In this document: positions 8,719 to 16,433 of the stretch, piece after piece
How positions within the stretch are numbered: position 1 is the first letter of the stretch
Layout of the letters: each line of letters opens with the position of its first letter
Assembly: GCF_024919275.1 (NCBI RefSeq)
Contig: NZ_JANWGH010000003.1
Coordinates: forward strand, 533,677 to 597,676
Direction of reading: 5' to 3'
Source: Algoriphagus limi
Lineage (GTDB): Bacteria; Bacteroidota; Bacteroidia; Cytophagales; Cyclobacteriaceae
DNA length: 64,000 bases
Translations under genes and position numbers: made by a program
The notes under the pieces: generated by a model
Told to the model about the DNA's origin: nothing
Database searches by the model: none
What the model saw: only the letters and a program-made list of their open reading frames with translations

Positions 8719-9738
8719 ATGATTATTCAATTACAACCCGATATTTCTTCCAAGCAAAAGGAAAACTTGATCGAAAAGGTCAATGGAATCGGTTATAAAA
8801 CCACCGAAGTAAAAACCCAATTGGGGGATTACATCATCGGTATCGGTAAGAAAGAATTTGATATCCGGAAGATAGGTCAACTCGACGGCATCCGCGACAT
8901 TCATATTGTCTCCGATGAATACAAACTGGTTTCCAAAAAATGGAAAGCAAAACCAACCTCTATTGACTTAGGTGACGGGGTATTTATCAAAGACGGAGAA
9001 ATGGCCATCATTACAGGGCCTTGCTCCATCGAGTCTGAGGAGCAGATTCGAAAAGTGGTAGACCACTGTGTAGAAAATGGTATTCGGATGATGCGGGGCG
9101 GAGTTTTTAAACCAAGAACTTCTCCTTATGCTTTTCGAGGCATGGGCATTGAAGGACTCAAGCTTTGGCATTCTATCGCTTCAGAAGCAGGGATCAAGAT
9201 TGTGACTGAAGTGATGCAAACTTCCCAAATTGAGGAAATGTATCCTTATGTAGATATTTACCAAGTTGGGGCTAGAAATTCTCAGAATTTTAATTTGCTG
9301 GATGAACTTGGAAAAGTAGATAAAGCTGTGATGATTAAGCGGGGAATCTCCGGAACGATAGAAGAATTGCTGCAGTCTGCTGAATATGTTTTTTCGGGAG
9401 GAAATGAAAAGCTGATTCTCTGTGAAAGAGGAATTAGAACTTATGAAAAGGCTTCCCGAAATACCTTGGATCTCAATGCTATTCCGATTCTTAAAGCCAA
9501 ATCCCATCTTCCTGTGATCGTGGACCCTTCACATGGGATCGGAATTCGAGCCTATGTTCCTCAGATGGCTTTGGCAGGAGTGATGGCAGGAGCGGATGGG
9601 GTCATTTATGAATCTCATGAAATTCCTGAGAAAGCCTATTCCGATGGGCAGCAGACTTTGGATTTCGCTCAAAGTGCCAGACTAGCCGCTTGGATCAGAG
9701 AAATCTTCGATAAAAGAAAAACTTTCGACCTGCTGTAA
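8719..9738 (+). CDS. aroF: DAHP synthase (3-deoxy-7-phosphoheptulonate synthase), type I-beta
   Basis: Condenses phosphoenolpyruvate and erythrose 4-phosphate in the first step of the shikimate pathway. Of the 339 residues, roughly the first 85 form a ferredoxin-like regulatory domain (MIIQLQPDISS onward) and the rest the catalytic barrel, with GPCSIES, KPRTSPYAFRG and DPSHGIG motifs for PEP, sugar phosphate and metal binding. There is no fused chorismate mutase domain. It lies 51 bp after trpA with no terminator between, so it should be under the Trp attenuator. The N-terminal domain is used for Tyr/Phe feedback in the Thermotoga enzyme; the effector here is not known. Confidence 0.93.
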   Translation: MIIQLQPDISSKQKENLIEKVNGIGYKTTEVKTQLGDYIIGIGKKEFDIRKIGQLDGIRDIHIVSDEYKLVSKKWKAKPTSIDLGDGVFIKDGEMAIITGPCSIESEEQIRKVVDHCVENGIRMMRGGVFKPRTSPYAFRGMGIEGLKLWHSIASEAGIKIVTEVMQTSQIEEMYPYVDIYQVGARNSQNFNLLDELGKVDKAVMIKRGISGTIEELLQSAEYVFSGGNEKLILCERGIRTYEKASRNTLDLNAIPILKAKSHLPVIVDPSHGIGIRAYVPQMALAGVMAGADGVIYESHEIPEKAYSDGQQTLDFAQSARLAAWIREIFDKRKTFDLL

Positions 9739-9744
9739 AATAAT

Positions 9745-9776
9745 TTTGCAATCAGCTACTTAGCTCATTAAATTCG
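9745..9776 (+). promoter_or_regulatory. Bacteroidota-type promoter of the phhA-his operon
   Basis: TTTG at 9745-9748 and TAAATTCG at 9769-9776 (one mismatch from TAnnTTTG) are 20 nt apart. The expected transcription start is at about 9781, which is also the first base of the leader ATG. Confidence 0.6.
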
Positions 9777-9780
9777 TAAC

Positions 9781-9834
9781 ATGAATCCAACCCCAAGAAC
9801 ATTTATTCATCACTCTCACTACTATCTTCAATGA
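9781..9834 (+). CDS. Leader peptide rich in His and Tyr codons
   Basis: A 17-codon frame, MNPTPRTFIHHSHYYLQ, ends at TGA 9832-9834. It carries His codons at 10, 11 and 13 and Tyr codons at 14 and 15, with Phe at 8. It is followed by mutually exclusive antiterminator and terminator hairpins and then by phenylalanine hydroxylase and four his genes. This fits a ribosome-stalling leader that reports charged tRNA-His and perhaps tRNA-Tyr. The ATG coincides with the predicted transcript start, so the leader may be read from a nearly leaderless mRNA. Confidence 0.78.
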   Translation: MNPTPRTFIHHSHYYLQ

Positions 9835-9904
9835 TGGAATAGGATGAGTATGTTTTTTGGTAAACAATATGAAAGCCTATTCCAATTCAGGGATAGGCTT
9901 TTTT
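9804..9904 (+). promoter_or_regulatory. Histidine (and possibly tyrosine) attenuator
   Basis: All three classical pairings can be drawn. Protector hairpin: TATTCATC (9804-9811, over Phe8-His11 codons) with GATGAGTA (9843-9850), one G-U pair. Antiterminator: GGAATAGG (9836-9843), two bases after the stop codon, pairs perfectly with CCTATTCC (9876-9883). Terminator: AAGCCTAT...CC (9873-9883) with GGATAGGCTT (9891-9900), then T residues to 9904. A ribosome at the stop would cover 9836-9843 and allow termination. His13 lies 17 nt before the antiterminator arm, close to the spacing in known attenuators; Tyr15 is only 11 nt away and fits less well. Confidence 0.82.
9873..9904 (+). terminator. Attenuator terminator upstream of phhA
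   Basis: A 10-bp stem with one bulged T and a 7-nt loop, followed by six T residues (9899-9904). It lies 98 bp before the phhA start. Confidence 0.85.
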
Positions 9905-10002
9905 GGTTACTTCACAGTAATTGTGAAAAGGCTAAAGGATAAAAGAAAAAGGATTCAAAACCCAAAAAGAGAATAAGAGTTAGATAAAAAGTAAACCCAA
10001 AT

Positions 10003-10794
10003 ATGAAAACGATGACAGATAAACCAAAAGACTGGGTGTATAGCGACCCGAGATTGAAAGATCTAAAGCAGGATTATGAAGCCTACACTCCGGAGGATTT
10101 TAAAGTTTGGAAAATCCTCTTTGAGCGACAAATGCCCAATTTGCCAGAGGCGGCTTCCCAAGCATATTTGGATGGTGTAAAAACTGTCAAATTTACAGCT
10201 GACCGAATTGCCAATTTTGAAGAGCTGAATCAAATTTTGAAGGCGACTACTGGTTGGGCTGTGCAGGTGGTTCCGGGTTTGATTGACGATGATTTGTTTT
10301 TCGGTTTGCTGAATAATAAGCGTTTTCCTTCTTCCACATGGCTTCGAAAAATGGAGCAATTGGATTATCTCGAAGAGCCGGACATGTTTCATGATGCCTT
10401 TGCCCATATGCCTATGCTAACCAATCAGCCATATGTGGACTTTTTGGAACAGCTTTCTGGTATTGCGTTGAAGCATATTGATGATCCTTGGGCTATTCAA
10501 TTGCTTAGCCGTATTTATTGGTTTACCATTGAGTTTGGCTTGATCCGAGAAAATGGGCAATTACGAATTTACGGAGCTGGAATTTTGAGCTCTAAAGGAG
10601 AAACCCAATTCAGTTTATCTGATGAGCCAGCTCATTACCCATATAATGTACGCCGAATTATGAATCAAGAGTACTGGAAAAATAAGTTCCAGGATAAATA
10701 TTTCGTGATCGAAAGTTATGAGCAGCTGTACAATTCCATTCCTGAAATCGAATCGGTTTTGGAGGAAATGTTGGCCGAAAATAAGGTAAAATAA
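10003..10794 (+). CDS. phhA: Phenylalanine 4-monooxygenase (phenylalanine hydroxylase)
   Basis: Hydroxylates phenylalanine to tyrosine with oxygen and a tetrahydropterin. It has 263 residues, the size of the bacterial single-domain form with no ACT regulatory domain. The mononuclear iron site is intact: His130 and His135 in FHDAFAH and Glu177 in WFTIEFG. The start at 10003 is chosen as the first ATG; another ATG three codons later is possible. It lies downstream of the His/Tyr leader and 135 bp upstream of hisH on the same strand, which suggests a biosynthetic tyrosine role rather than only phenylalanine breakdown. Confidence 0.95.
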   Translation: MKTMTDKPKDWVYSDPRLKDLKQDYEAYTPEDFKVWKILFERQMPNLPEAASQAYLDGVKTVKFTADRIANFEELNQILKATTGWAVQVVPGLIDDDLFFGLLNNKRFPSSTWLRKMEQLDYLEEPDMFHDAFAHMPMLTNQPYVDFLEQLSGIALKHIDDPWAIQLLSRIYWFTIEFGLIRENGQLRIYGAGILSSKGETQFSLSDEPAHYPYNVRRIMNQEYWKNKFQDKYFVIESYEQLYNSIPEIESVLEEMLAENKVK

Positions 10795-10831
10795 AAGCTA
10801 AATAGTAGCGCTTAGAAATACGATTGAAATA

Positions 10832-10909
10832 CATCCTGACAAGTCAGGATGAAATAATGTAGAAACATTTCTATTTATTTCAGCCCGGGGAACCGGGCAT
10901 ATTTCTACA
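10832..10909. repeat. Multi-hairpin palindromic element between phhA and hisH
   Basis: Three nested or adjacent dyads occur: CATCCTGAC/GTCAGGATG (10832-10851), GCCCGG-GGAA-CCGGGC (10883-10898), and TGTAGAAA/TTTCTACA (10858-10865 with 10902-10909) which encloses the second. Neither hairpin is followed by a T tract, so it is not a classic terminator. It looks like a REP/MITE-style element or an mRNA processing structure. Confidence 0.6.
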
Positions 10910-10929
10910 GTATTTCAGATTAAGATAAA

Positions 10930-11526
10930 ATGAAAGTAGCTGTAATAAAATACAACGCGGGTAATGTGCAGTCAGTCCTTTACGCCTTGGAGCGTTTGGG
11001 AGCTGATGCTGAATTGACGGATGATCCTGAGAAAATCCGTTCAGCAGATAAAGTTATCTTTCCCGGACAAGGTGAGGCAAGTTCTGCTATGGCTTATCTG
11101 AAAGCCCGTCAGTTGGATCAATTGATCCGTGATATCAAGCAGCCCTTTTTAGGGGTTTGTTTGGGTTTACAGTTGCTTTGTGAGCATTCGGAGGAAAATG
11201 ATACCGACTGCTTGGGGATTTTTCCAGTAAAAGTAAAGCGCTTTATTCCAGAAAACTCTCAAGAATTCAAGGTTCCTCATATAGGTTGGAATGAATTGGA
11301 GAATCTAACTGATAATGCTTTGCTGAAGGATCTTCCCGACCCGAAATTCTTGTATTATGTGCATAGCTATTACGCCGAACTGAGTGATGTGACAATTGCA
11401 ACCACCCACTACATTCATGATTTCACAGCCATTCTCCATCGGGATAATTACTGGGCCATTCAAGCTCACCCTGAGAAAAGCAGTACGGTAGGGGAGAAGT
11501 TGCTGAGTAATTTCCTTTCGATTTAG
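10930..11526 (+). CDS. hisH: Imidazole glycerol phosphate synthase, glutaminase subunit
   Basis: Supplies ammonia to HisF for closure of the imidazole ring. This class I amidotransferase has 198 residues with Cys77 in GVCLGLQ and His180/Glu182 in AHPEKS; the oxyanion-region FPGQGEA motif is near residue 44. The gene lies with hisA, hisF and hisIE in pathway order typical of the lower his cluster; hisG, hisD, hisC and hisB are not in this window. Confidence 0.97.
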   Translation: MKVAVIKYNAGNVQSVLYALERLGADAELTDDPEKIRSADKVIFPGQGEASSAMAYLKARQLDQLIRDIKQPFLGVCLGLQLLCEHSEENDTDCLGIFPVKVKRFIPENSQEFKVPHIGWNELENLTDNALLKDLPDPKFLYYVHSYYAELSDVTIATTHYIHDFTAILHRDNYWAIQAHPEKSSTVGEKLLSNFLSI

Positions 11527-11625
11527 AAATACGACTCAAATCAAAATCAACTTTAAAACCTTACCACCTTTAACTTTCCTACTCAATTTTCCAATCTTTC
11601 CATTTTCGAATCCTTCAATTCTCCT

Positions 11626-12339
11626 ATGTTCATCATTCCCGCCATAGACCTTATAGATGGTAAGTGCGTTCGACTCAGTCAGGGCGATTACAGCAGCAAA
11701 AAAGAATACCATGATGATCCCCTTGAAATGGCCAAGCGTTTTGAGGATGCTGGTATTCAGCGGCTTCATCTAGTGGATTTGGATGGTGCAAAAGCCAAAA
11801 AGATTGTCAATGAAGATGTGTTGGAGCGGATTTGTAATGGCACAAATTTGAAGGTGGATTTTGGTGGAGGAATTCAATCGGATCCGGAAATCGAAAAAGC
11901 ATTTACCCTTGGGGCAAAACAGGTGACAGGTGGAAGTATTGCTGTTAAAAATCCGCAATTATTTGAATCTTGGATTGCAAGTTATGGCTCCGAGAAAATC
12001 ATTTTGGGTGCGGATGCTAAAAACCAGAAAATTGCTGTTGGAGGTTGGGAAGAGACAACATCGGTAGATTTAATCCCCTTTATCAAAAGCTATTATGAAA
12101 AAGGGATTCGCTATGTGATTTGTACTGATGTAGCAAAAGATGGGCTATTGCAAGGGCCTTCAGTGGAATTGTATAGAGAGATTTTACAGGAAATTCCTGA
12201 TTTGAAGTTAATCGCAAGTGGTGGCGTTTCTTCTGTAAAAGATTTAGAAGAATTGGAAAAAACAGGGGTTTATGGGGCAATTGTAGGGAAGGCCTATTAT
12301 GAAGGAAGGGTGAGTTTGGAGGAACTTGCAGCCTTTTAA
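11626..12339 (+). CDS. hisA: ProFAR isomerase (HisA)
   Basis: Isomerises ProFAR to PRFAR, the substrate of HisHF. The 237-residue barrel begins FIIPAIDLI with the catalytic Asp8, and carries the second Asp in ICTDVAKDG (about residue 131). The ASGGVSS phosphate-binding segment is near residue 190. It follows hisH after 99 bp of AT-rich, TTCCAATC-like sequence. Confidence 0.96.
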   Translation: MFIIPAIDLIDGKCVRLSQGDYSSKKEYHDDPLEMAKRFEDAGIQRLHLVDLDGAKAKKIVNEDVLERICNGTNLKVDFGGGIQSDPEIEKAFTLGAKQVTGGSIAVKNPQLFESWIASYGSEKIILGADAKNQKIAVGGWEETTSVDLIPFIKSYYEKGIRYVICTDVAKDGLLQGPSVELYREILQEIPDLKLIASGGVSSVKDLEELEKTGVYGAIVGKAYYEGRVSLEELAAF

Positions 12340-12340
12340 T

Positions 12341-12459
12341 GTACGATTTACGATTTTGGATTTACGACTTCAATTGGACTTAAATCAGTAATCTCAACCT
12401 TGGGTTTCTAGGTTTGAGGTTCCCTAAAATCTCGTAAATCGTCATTCGTAAATCGTAAA
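12341..12459. repeat. Inverted pair of CGTAAATCGT-type repeats between hisA and hisF
   Basis: TACGATTTACGA begins at 12342 and its exact complement TCGTAAATCGTA occurs at the far end of the gap (tandem copies at 12432-12459). The two could form a long-range stem of at least 12 bp around an intervening segment of about 80 nt. Copies of the same word lie at 8686-8715 and 58491-58523. Confidence 0.6.
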
Positions 12460-12518
12460 AAAAAAGTATCGAACACCGAACTTCGAATGAAGAATAATGA
12501 AGTTTTGAATACTATAAA

Positions 12519-13274
12519 ATGCTAACAAAGAGAATTATCCCCTGCCTGGATATCAAAGATGGACGTACCGTCAAAGGAGTGAACTTTGTCCAATTGCGGG
12601 ATGCAGGTGACCCGGTAGAGTTGGCAAAAATCTACTCTGATGAAGGTGCGGATGAACTCGTGTTTTTGGATATCACGGCTACCGTGGATAAACGAAAGAC
12701 TTTAGCAGAGTTGGTTACCAAGGTGGCTAAAGCGATCAATATTCCTTTTACAGTAGGAGGGGGTATTTCCACGGTGGAGGATGTGAAAGTTCTCTTAGGA
12801 GCTGGTGCAGATAAAATTTCTATTAATTCTGCAGCAGTAAAAAATCCTAGCGTCATCGATGAGATGGCCAAGGAATTCGGTTCCCAATGTGTAGTGGTGG
12901 CTATTGATACGCGAAATATGGACGGAATTGACTTTGTGCATACGCACGGAGGCCGAAAACCAACCTTGCTAAAAACCCAGGCCTGGGCTCAAGAAGTTGC
13001 TGATCGGGGAGCAGGTGAGATTTTATTGACCTCCATGGATCATGATGGCACCAAATCAGGTTTTGCGAATGAATTAACAGCTGAAATTTCTTCAGCTTTA
13101 TCCATCCCAGTAATTGCTTCAGGAGGAGCGGGAAGTATGTCGCATTTCAAGGATGTCTTTACCTTTGGAAAAGCAGATGCGGCTTTGGCTGCCAGTATTT
13201 TCCATTTTAAAGAAATTCCTATTCCTGAATTGAAAAGTTATTTGATAGGGGAGGGAATTAGTATTAGAAAATAA
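12519..13274 (+). CDS. hisF: Imidazole glycerol phosphate synthase, cyclase subunit
   Basis: Uses ammonia from HisH to convert PRFAR to imidazole glycerol phosphate and AICAR. The 251-residue barrel shows Asp11 in IIPCLDI and Asp130 in VVVAIDTR, the two catalytic acids of the family, plus TVGGGI and ASGGAG phosphate-binding loops. It is 179 bp after hisA, a gap that holds inverted short repeats but no terminator. Confidence 0.97.
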   Translation: MLTKRIIPCLDIKDGRTVKGVNFVQLRDAGDPVELAKIYSDEGADELVFLDITATVDKRKTLAELVTKVAKAINIPFTVGGGISTVEDVKVLLGAGADKISINSAAVKNPSVIDEMAKEFGSQCVVVAIDTRNMDGIDFVHTHGGRKPTLLKTQAWAQEVADRGAGEILLTSMDHDGTKSGFANELTAEISSALSIPVIASGGAGSMSHFKDVFTFGKADAALAASIFHFKEIPIPELKSYLIGEGISIRK

Positions 13275-13322
13275 GATACGCTTCGCAACATACTTTCTAA
13301 GATATGCTTCGCAAGATATTTT
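13273..13322. repeat. Direct repeat downstream of hisF
   Basis: Two 24-bp copies (AAGATAyGCTTCGCAAsATA plus 4 bases) start at 13273 and 13299 and differ at three positions. They lie at the start of a 160-bp gap before hisIE. I see no coding or terminator function. Confidence 0.5.
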
Positions 13323-13434
13323 AAAATTCTCGAGTGGATAATCGAATAAATATCTTGGTAGCCTAAGCGGATATATCTTTTTAATATCTGCGCAGCTATC
13401 TTCTATTTAAAAGATTGAAAAACGTATAATTGAC

Positions 13435-14037
13435 ATGAACATCGACTTTAATAAAATGAACGGCCTCGTACCAGCCATCGTCCAAGATGCGGTGAGCGGA
13501 AAGGTGCTGATGCAAGGTTATATGAATGAGGAAGCATTAACCAAAACTCAGGAAACTAGGATGGTTACTTTTTTTAGCAGAAGCAAAAATAGGCTTTGGA
13601 CCAAAGGGGAGACTTCCGGGAATTTTTTAGAGTTGGTTTCACTAGCTGTTGATTGTGATGGTGATTCTATTTTGGTAAAGGCAAATCCCAAAGGGCCTGT
13701 TTGCCATACTGGAGCAGATACCTGCTTTTTTGAAGTAAATTCTTCCAAAACAGGGTTTATCGATCAGCTTCGGGCAATCATCAAAGACCGCAAAAATAAT
13801 CCATCTGATAAATCCTACACTGCATCTCTTTTTGCAAAAGGCATCAATAAAATTGCCCAGAAAGTAGGGGAAGAGGCAGTGGAAATTGTCATAGAAGCAA
13901 AAGATGATAATAAAGACCTATTCTTAGGAGAAGCAGCGGATTTACTGTTTCATTATTTGGTTTTGTTGGAAGCGAAAGGAATCGAATTGGATGAGGTGAT
14001 GGAGGTTTTAATCAAGCGACATTCTCAAAAATCCTAA
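13435..14037 (+). CDS. hisIE: Bifunctional phosphoribosyl-AMP cyclohydrolase / phosphoribosyl-ATP pyrophosphatase
   Basis: Catalyses steps two and three of histidine synthesis. Residues 1 to about 105 are HisI, with the metal-binding DCDGD and CHTGADTC motifs; residues from about 110 are HisE, with KIAQKVGEEAVEIVIEA and an EAADLLFHYLVLL helix. The fused form is common in Bacteroidota. It is the last gene of the cluster; its stop codon shares a CTAA tetranucleotide with the stop of the convergent proA. Confidence 0.96.
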   Translation: MNIDFNKMNGLVPAIVQDAVSGKVLMQGYMNEEALTKTQETRMVTFFSRSKNRLWTKGETSGNFLELVSLAVDCDGDSILVKANPKGPVCHTGADTCFFEVNSSKTGFIDQLRAIIKDRKNNPSDKSYTASLFAKGINKIAQKVGEEAVEIVIEAKDDNKDLFLGEAADLLFHYLVLLEAKGIELDEVMEVLIKRHSQKS

Positions 14038-15281
14038 GTTCGTATTTGCCCGTTTCCACGAACAACCCACTTGTAACTTGTCAGTTCCTTCAGGGCCATA
14101 GGACCTCGAGCGTGTAGTTTTTGCGTGGAAATTCCGATTTCTGCTCCTAATCCAAATTGAGCTCCATCTGTGAATGCTGTTGAGGAATTGGCATAAACTG
14201 CTGCTGCGTCAACTTCTAGTAAGAAACGGGATAGATTTTCCTGATTTTCCGATACAATTGCTTCCGAGTGACGAGAAGAATAAGTCGCAATATGCTCTAA
14301 GGCCTCGTCTAAATTTCTAACCGTTTTGATGGCGAGTTGAAGGCTTAGAAATTCTGTTCCAAAATGTTCTTCTGATGCCTCTTGGATGAGCTCATTTTTT
14401 GGTAAAGAGGCAAAAGCTTTTTCATCTGCATAGATTTTCACCTTGCTTTCCAGAAGAGGTCTAATCAACTCCCCTAAGTTTGGGAGGAGTTTTTCATGAA
14501 TTAGTAAGCAGTCTAAAGAATTGCAGACACTTGGTCTTCGAGTTTTGGAATTGTGAATAATAGCCTTCGCTTTTTCCAAATCAGCCTCCTCATCAACAAA
14601 GGTATGGACGATACCCGCACCTGTCTCAATCACGGGAACTTTTGCATGCTGGCGCACATAATTGATAAGTCCTTGAGAACCTCGAGGGATTATCACATCG
14701 ACTTCATCCACGGCCTCTAAAAGGGCTTTTGTCGCGGTGCGATCTGCAGGTAAAAGCAAATAAGCATCAGTTGGAATTTCAAATTTTTGCAGGATCTGAT
14801 AAATCAAAGATATGATTGCTCGATTGGAAAAATCAGCATCCGAACCTCCTTTGAGTATCAGTCCATTTCCTGATTTTAAGGCTAGGGAAAATACATCAAA
14901 TGTGACATTGGGGCGAGCCTCATAAATAATCCCAATAACCCCAAGTGGAACAGTAATTTTTTCTAAAAAAAGTCCGTTAGGAAGTACCTTTTCCTCTAAT
15001 GGCAAAAAGAGTGGGCTGGGTAACTTGGCGACCTGTCGCATTTCTTGAGCTATTCCTTCGATTCGCTCCTGAGTCAGTAATAAGCGATCATACATAGGAT
15101 TGGCTTTGTCCATTCGTTCCAAATCACGTTTGTTTTCACGAATTAGGAAGTCGCCTTGACTGATCATTAAATCTGCCAATTCAAACAAGATTTTCTGAAC
15201 TTGTTCGTCTCCAATAAAAGCAAGTTTTCTGCTGGATTTTTTTGCTGCTTGAAATAGCGAAGTAAAATCAATCATGATCAA
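14034..15281 (-). CDS. proA: Glutamate-5-semialdehyde dehydrogenase
   Basis: Reduces glutamyl-5-phosphate to the semialdehyde in proline synthesis. The 415-residue protein has the catalytic Cys in RRPSVCNSLD and NADPH-site features (LKGGSDA, PRGSQGLINYV). Its start overlaps the end of proB by 14 nt, so the two are coupled. MIMID offers two starts; the second Met two codons in is equally possible. It runs convergent into hisIE with a 4-nt overlap and no terminator between. Confidence 0.95.
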   Translation of the reverse strand: MIMIDFTSLFQAAKKSSRKLAFIGDEQVQKILFELADLMISQGDFLIRENKRDLERMDKANPMYDRLLLTQERIEGIAQEMRQVAKLPSPLFLPLEEKVLPNGLFLEKITVPLGVIGIIYEARPNVTFDVFSLALKSGNGLILKGGSDADFSNRAIISLIYQILQKFEIPTDAYLLLPADRTATKALLEAVDEVDVIIPRGSQGLINYVRQHAKVPVIETGAGIVHTFVDEEADLEKAKAIIHNSKTRRPSVCNSLDCLLIHEKLLPNLGELIRPLLESKVKIYADEKAFASLPKNELIQEASEEHFGTEFLSLQLAIKTVRNLDEALEHIATYSSRHSEAIVSENQENLSRFLLEVDAAAVYANSSTAFTDGAQFGLGAEIGISTQKLHARGPMALKELTSYKWVVRGNGQIRT

Positions 15282-16353
15282 ATAGGTAGAGGTAATCGTA
15301 ATGAATGATAGGTTTTTGGTTTTTGAGACCGATTTTTTCCTGTGCCGCTTTTGAAGAATAAGCGGCTTTTCCCAACCCTAATTGGTTTCCTTTTTCATCC
15401 CTTACTAAGAGGATGTCTCCTTTCAAAAATTCTCCTTCAATTTTGGTAATTCCAACAGGCAATAGGCTCCGGATGACTGTTGAAGTCAGGGATTTTTTTG
15501 CTCCCTCATTGATAAAAACTTCTCCCTTGTAGTAGTGCGAACCATGAGCTAGCCATTTTTTTGCTGCTTGTCTCTTTCGTTTAGGTTCGAATCGTGTGCA
15601 GCGCAAATTTTGATTGAGATAATCAATCAGAATCCCCTCTCTTTTACCATTTGCTATGAGTACCTCAATCCCCAAATCTGCTGATTTTTTTGCCATGCCA
15701 AATTTGGTAAGCATCCCACCACGGCCGAATGATGACTTGGAGGCAGAAATGTAAGAGGATATCTCAGCCACAGAGGCTTCGATATTTTCAATTAATTCCG
15801 AATTCGCGTCTTCTGGATTACCGTTGAAAATACCGTCCACATTAGTCAGAAGCAGTAAAGTGTCCGCATTTATCATCGCTGCTGTAAGGCTAGCTAATTC
15901 GTCATTATCCGTAAACATCAACTCAGTGATAGTTACGGTATCATTTTCATTTACAATGGGGATAATATCCTGCTGAAGCAATGCTTCTACGCAGCTTTTC
16001 ATATTCAAAAAGTGCTTTCGGTCTCGGAAATCCTCTTTTGTTACAAGAATTTGAGCAATCGCTTGCTTATGCTTTTTCTGAAAAAGCCTTTGATATTCCT
16101 GAATCAGTCGAATCTGTCCCGTTGCTGCCCAAATTTGCTTCTTCAGAACAGGGTTTAATTTTTCTGAAACTGCTGTGTTTTGTCTCCCAAACGCTACTGC
16201 ACCAGAACTTACTAGGACAATTTTATTTCCCGCCTTCTTCAGAGTTATTAATTGATCCACCAAATGCTCCATTCTATCCAAATCCGGAAGTCCATTGGAC
16301 TGGGTCAGGACATTTGAGCCAATTTTGATAACTATGGTTTGATGGCGAGACAT
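15268..16353 (-). CDS. proB: Glutamate 5-kinase with PUA domain
   Basis: Phosphorylates glutamate with ATP, the first step to proline. Residues 1 to about 255 form the amino-acid kinase domain (KIGSNVLT, VSSGAVAFGR, ENDTV, GRGGMLTK), and residues from about 275 form a C-terminal PUA domain, giving 361 residues as expected. It is the first gene of a proBA pair on the minus strand. No leader peptide or attenuator was found upstream, unlike the trp and his operons nearby. Confidence 0.95.
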   Translation of the reverse strand: MSRHQTIVIKIGSNVLTQSNGLPDLDRMEHLVDQLITLKKAGNKIVLVSSGAVAFGRQNTAVSEKLNPVLKKQIWAATGQIRLIQEYQRLFQKKHKQAIAQILVTKEDFRDRKHFLNMKSCVEALLQQDIIPIVNENDTVTITELMFTDNDELASLTAAMINADTLLLLTNVDGIFNGNPEDANSELIENIEASVAEISSYISASKSSFGRGGMLTKFGMAKKSADLGIEVLIANGKREGILIDYLNQNLRCTRFEPKRKRQAAKKWLAHGSHYYKGEVFINEGAKKSLTSTVIRSLLPVGITKIEGEFLKGDILLVRDEKGNQLGLGKAAYSSKAAQEKIGLKNQKPIIHYDYLYLFDHD

Positions 16354-16433
16354 TTTTATAAAATTTTCATAAAAATACCTGAATTATTGATGAATTGCTA
16401 AAAATAAATCCCTTCTGTTGAAAGAAATAAGTC

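Noticed and set aside
9873..9904. Simple terminator of the trp-aroF operon
   Set aside because: The left arm pairs equally well with a site just after a leader peptide preceded by its own promoter, so it is better explained as an attenuator, though it may also stop upstream readthrough.
10003..10794. Tryptophan or tyrosine hydroxylase instead of phenylalanine hydroxylase
   Set aside because: Length, lack of a regulatory domain and overall motif context match bacterial PAH; the neighbouring genes also favour it.
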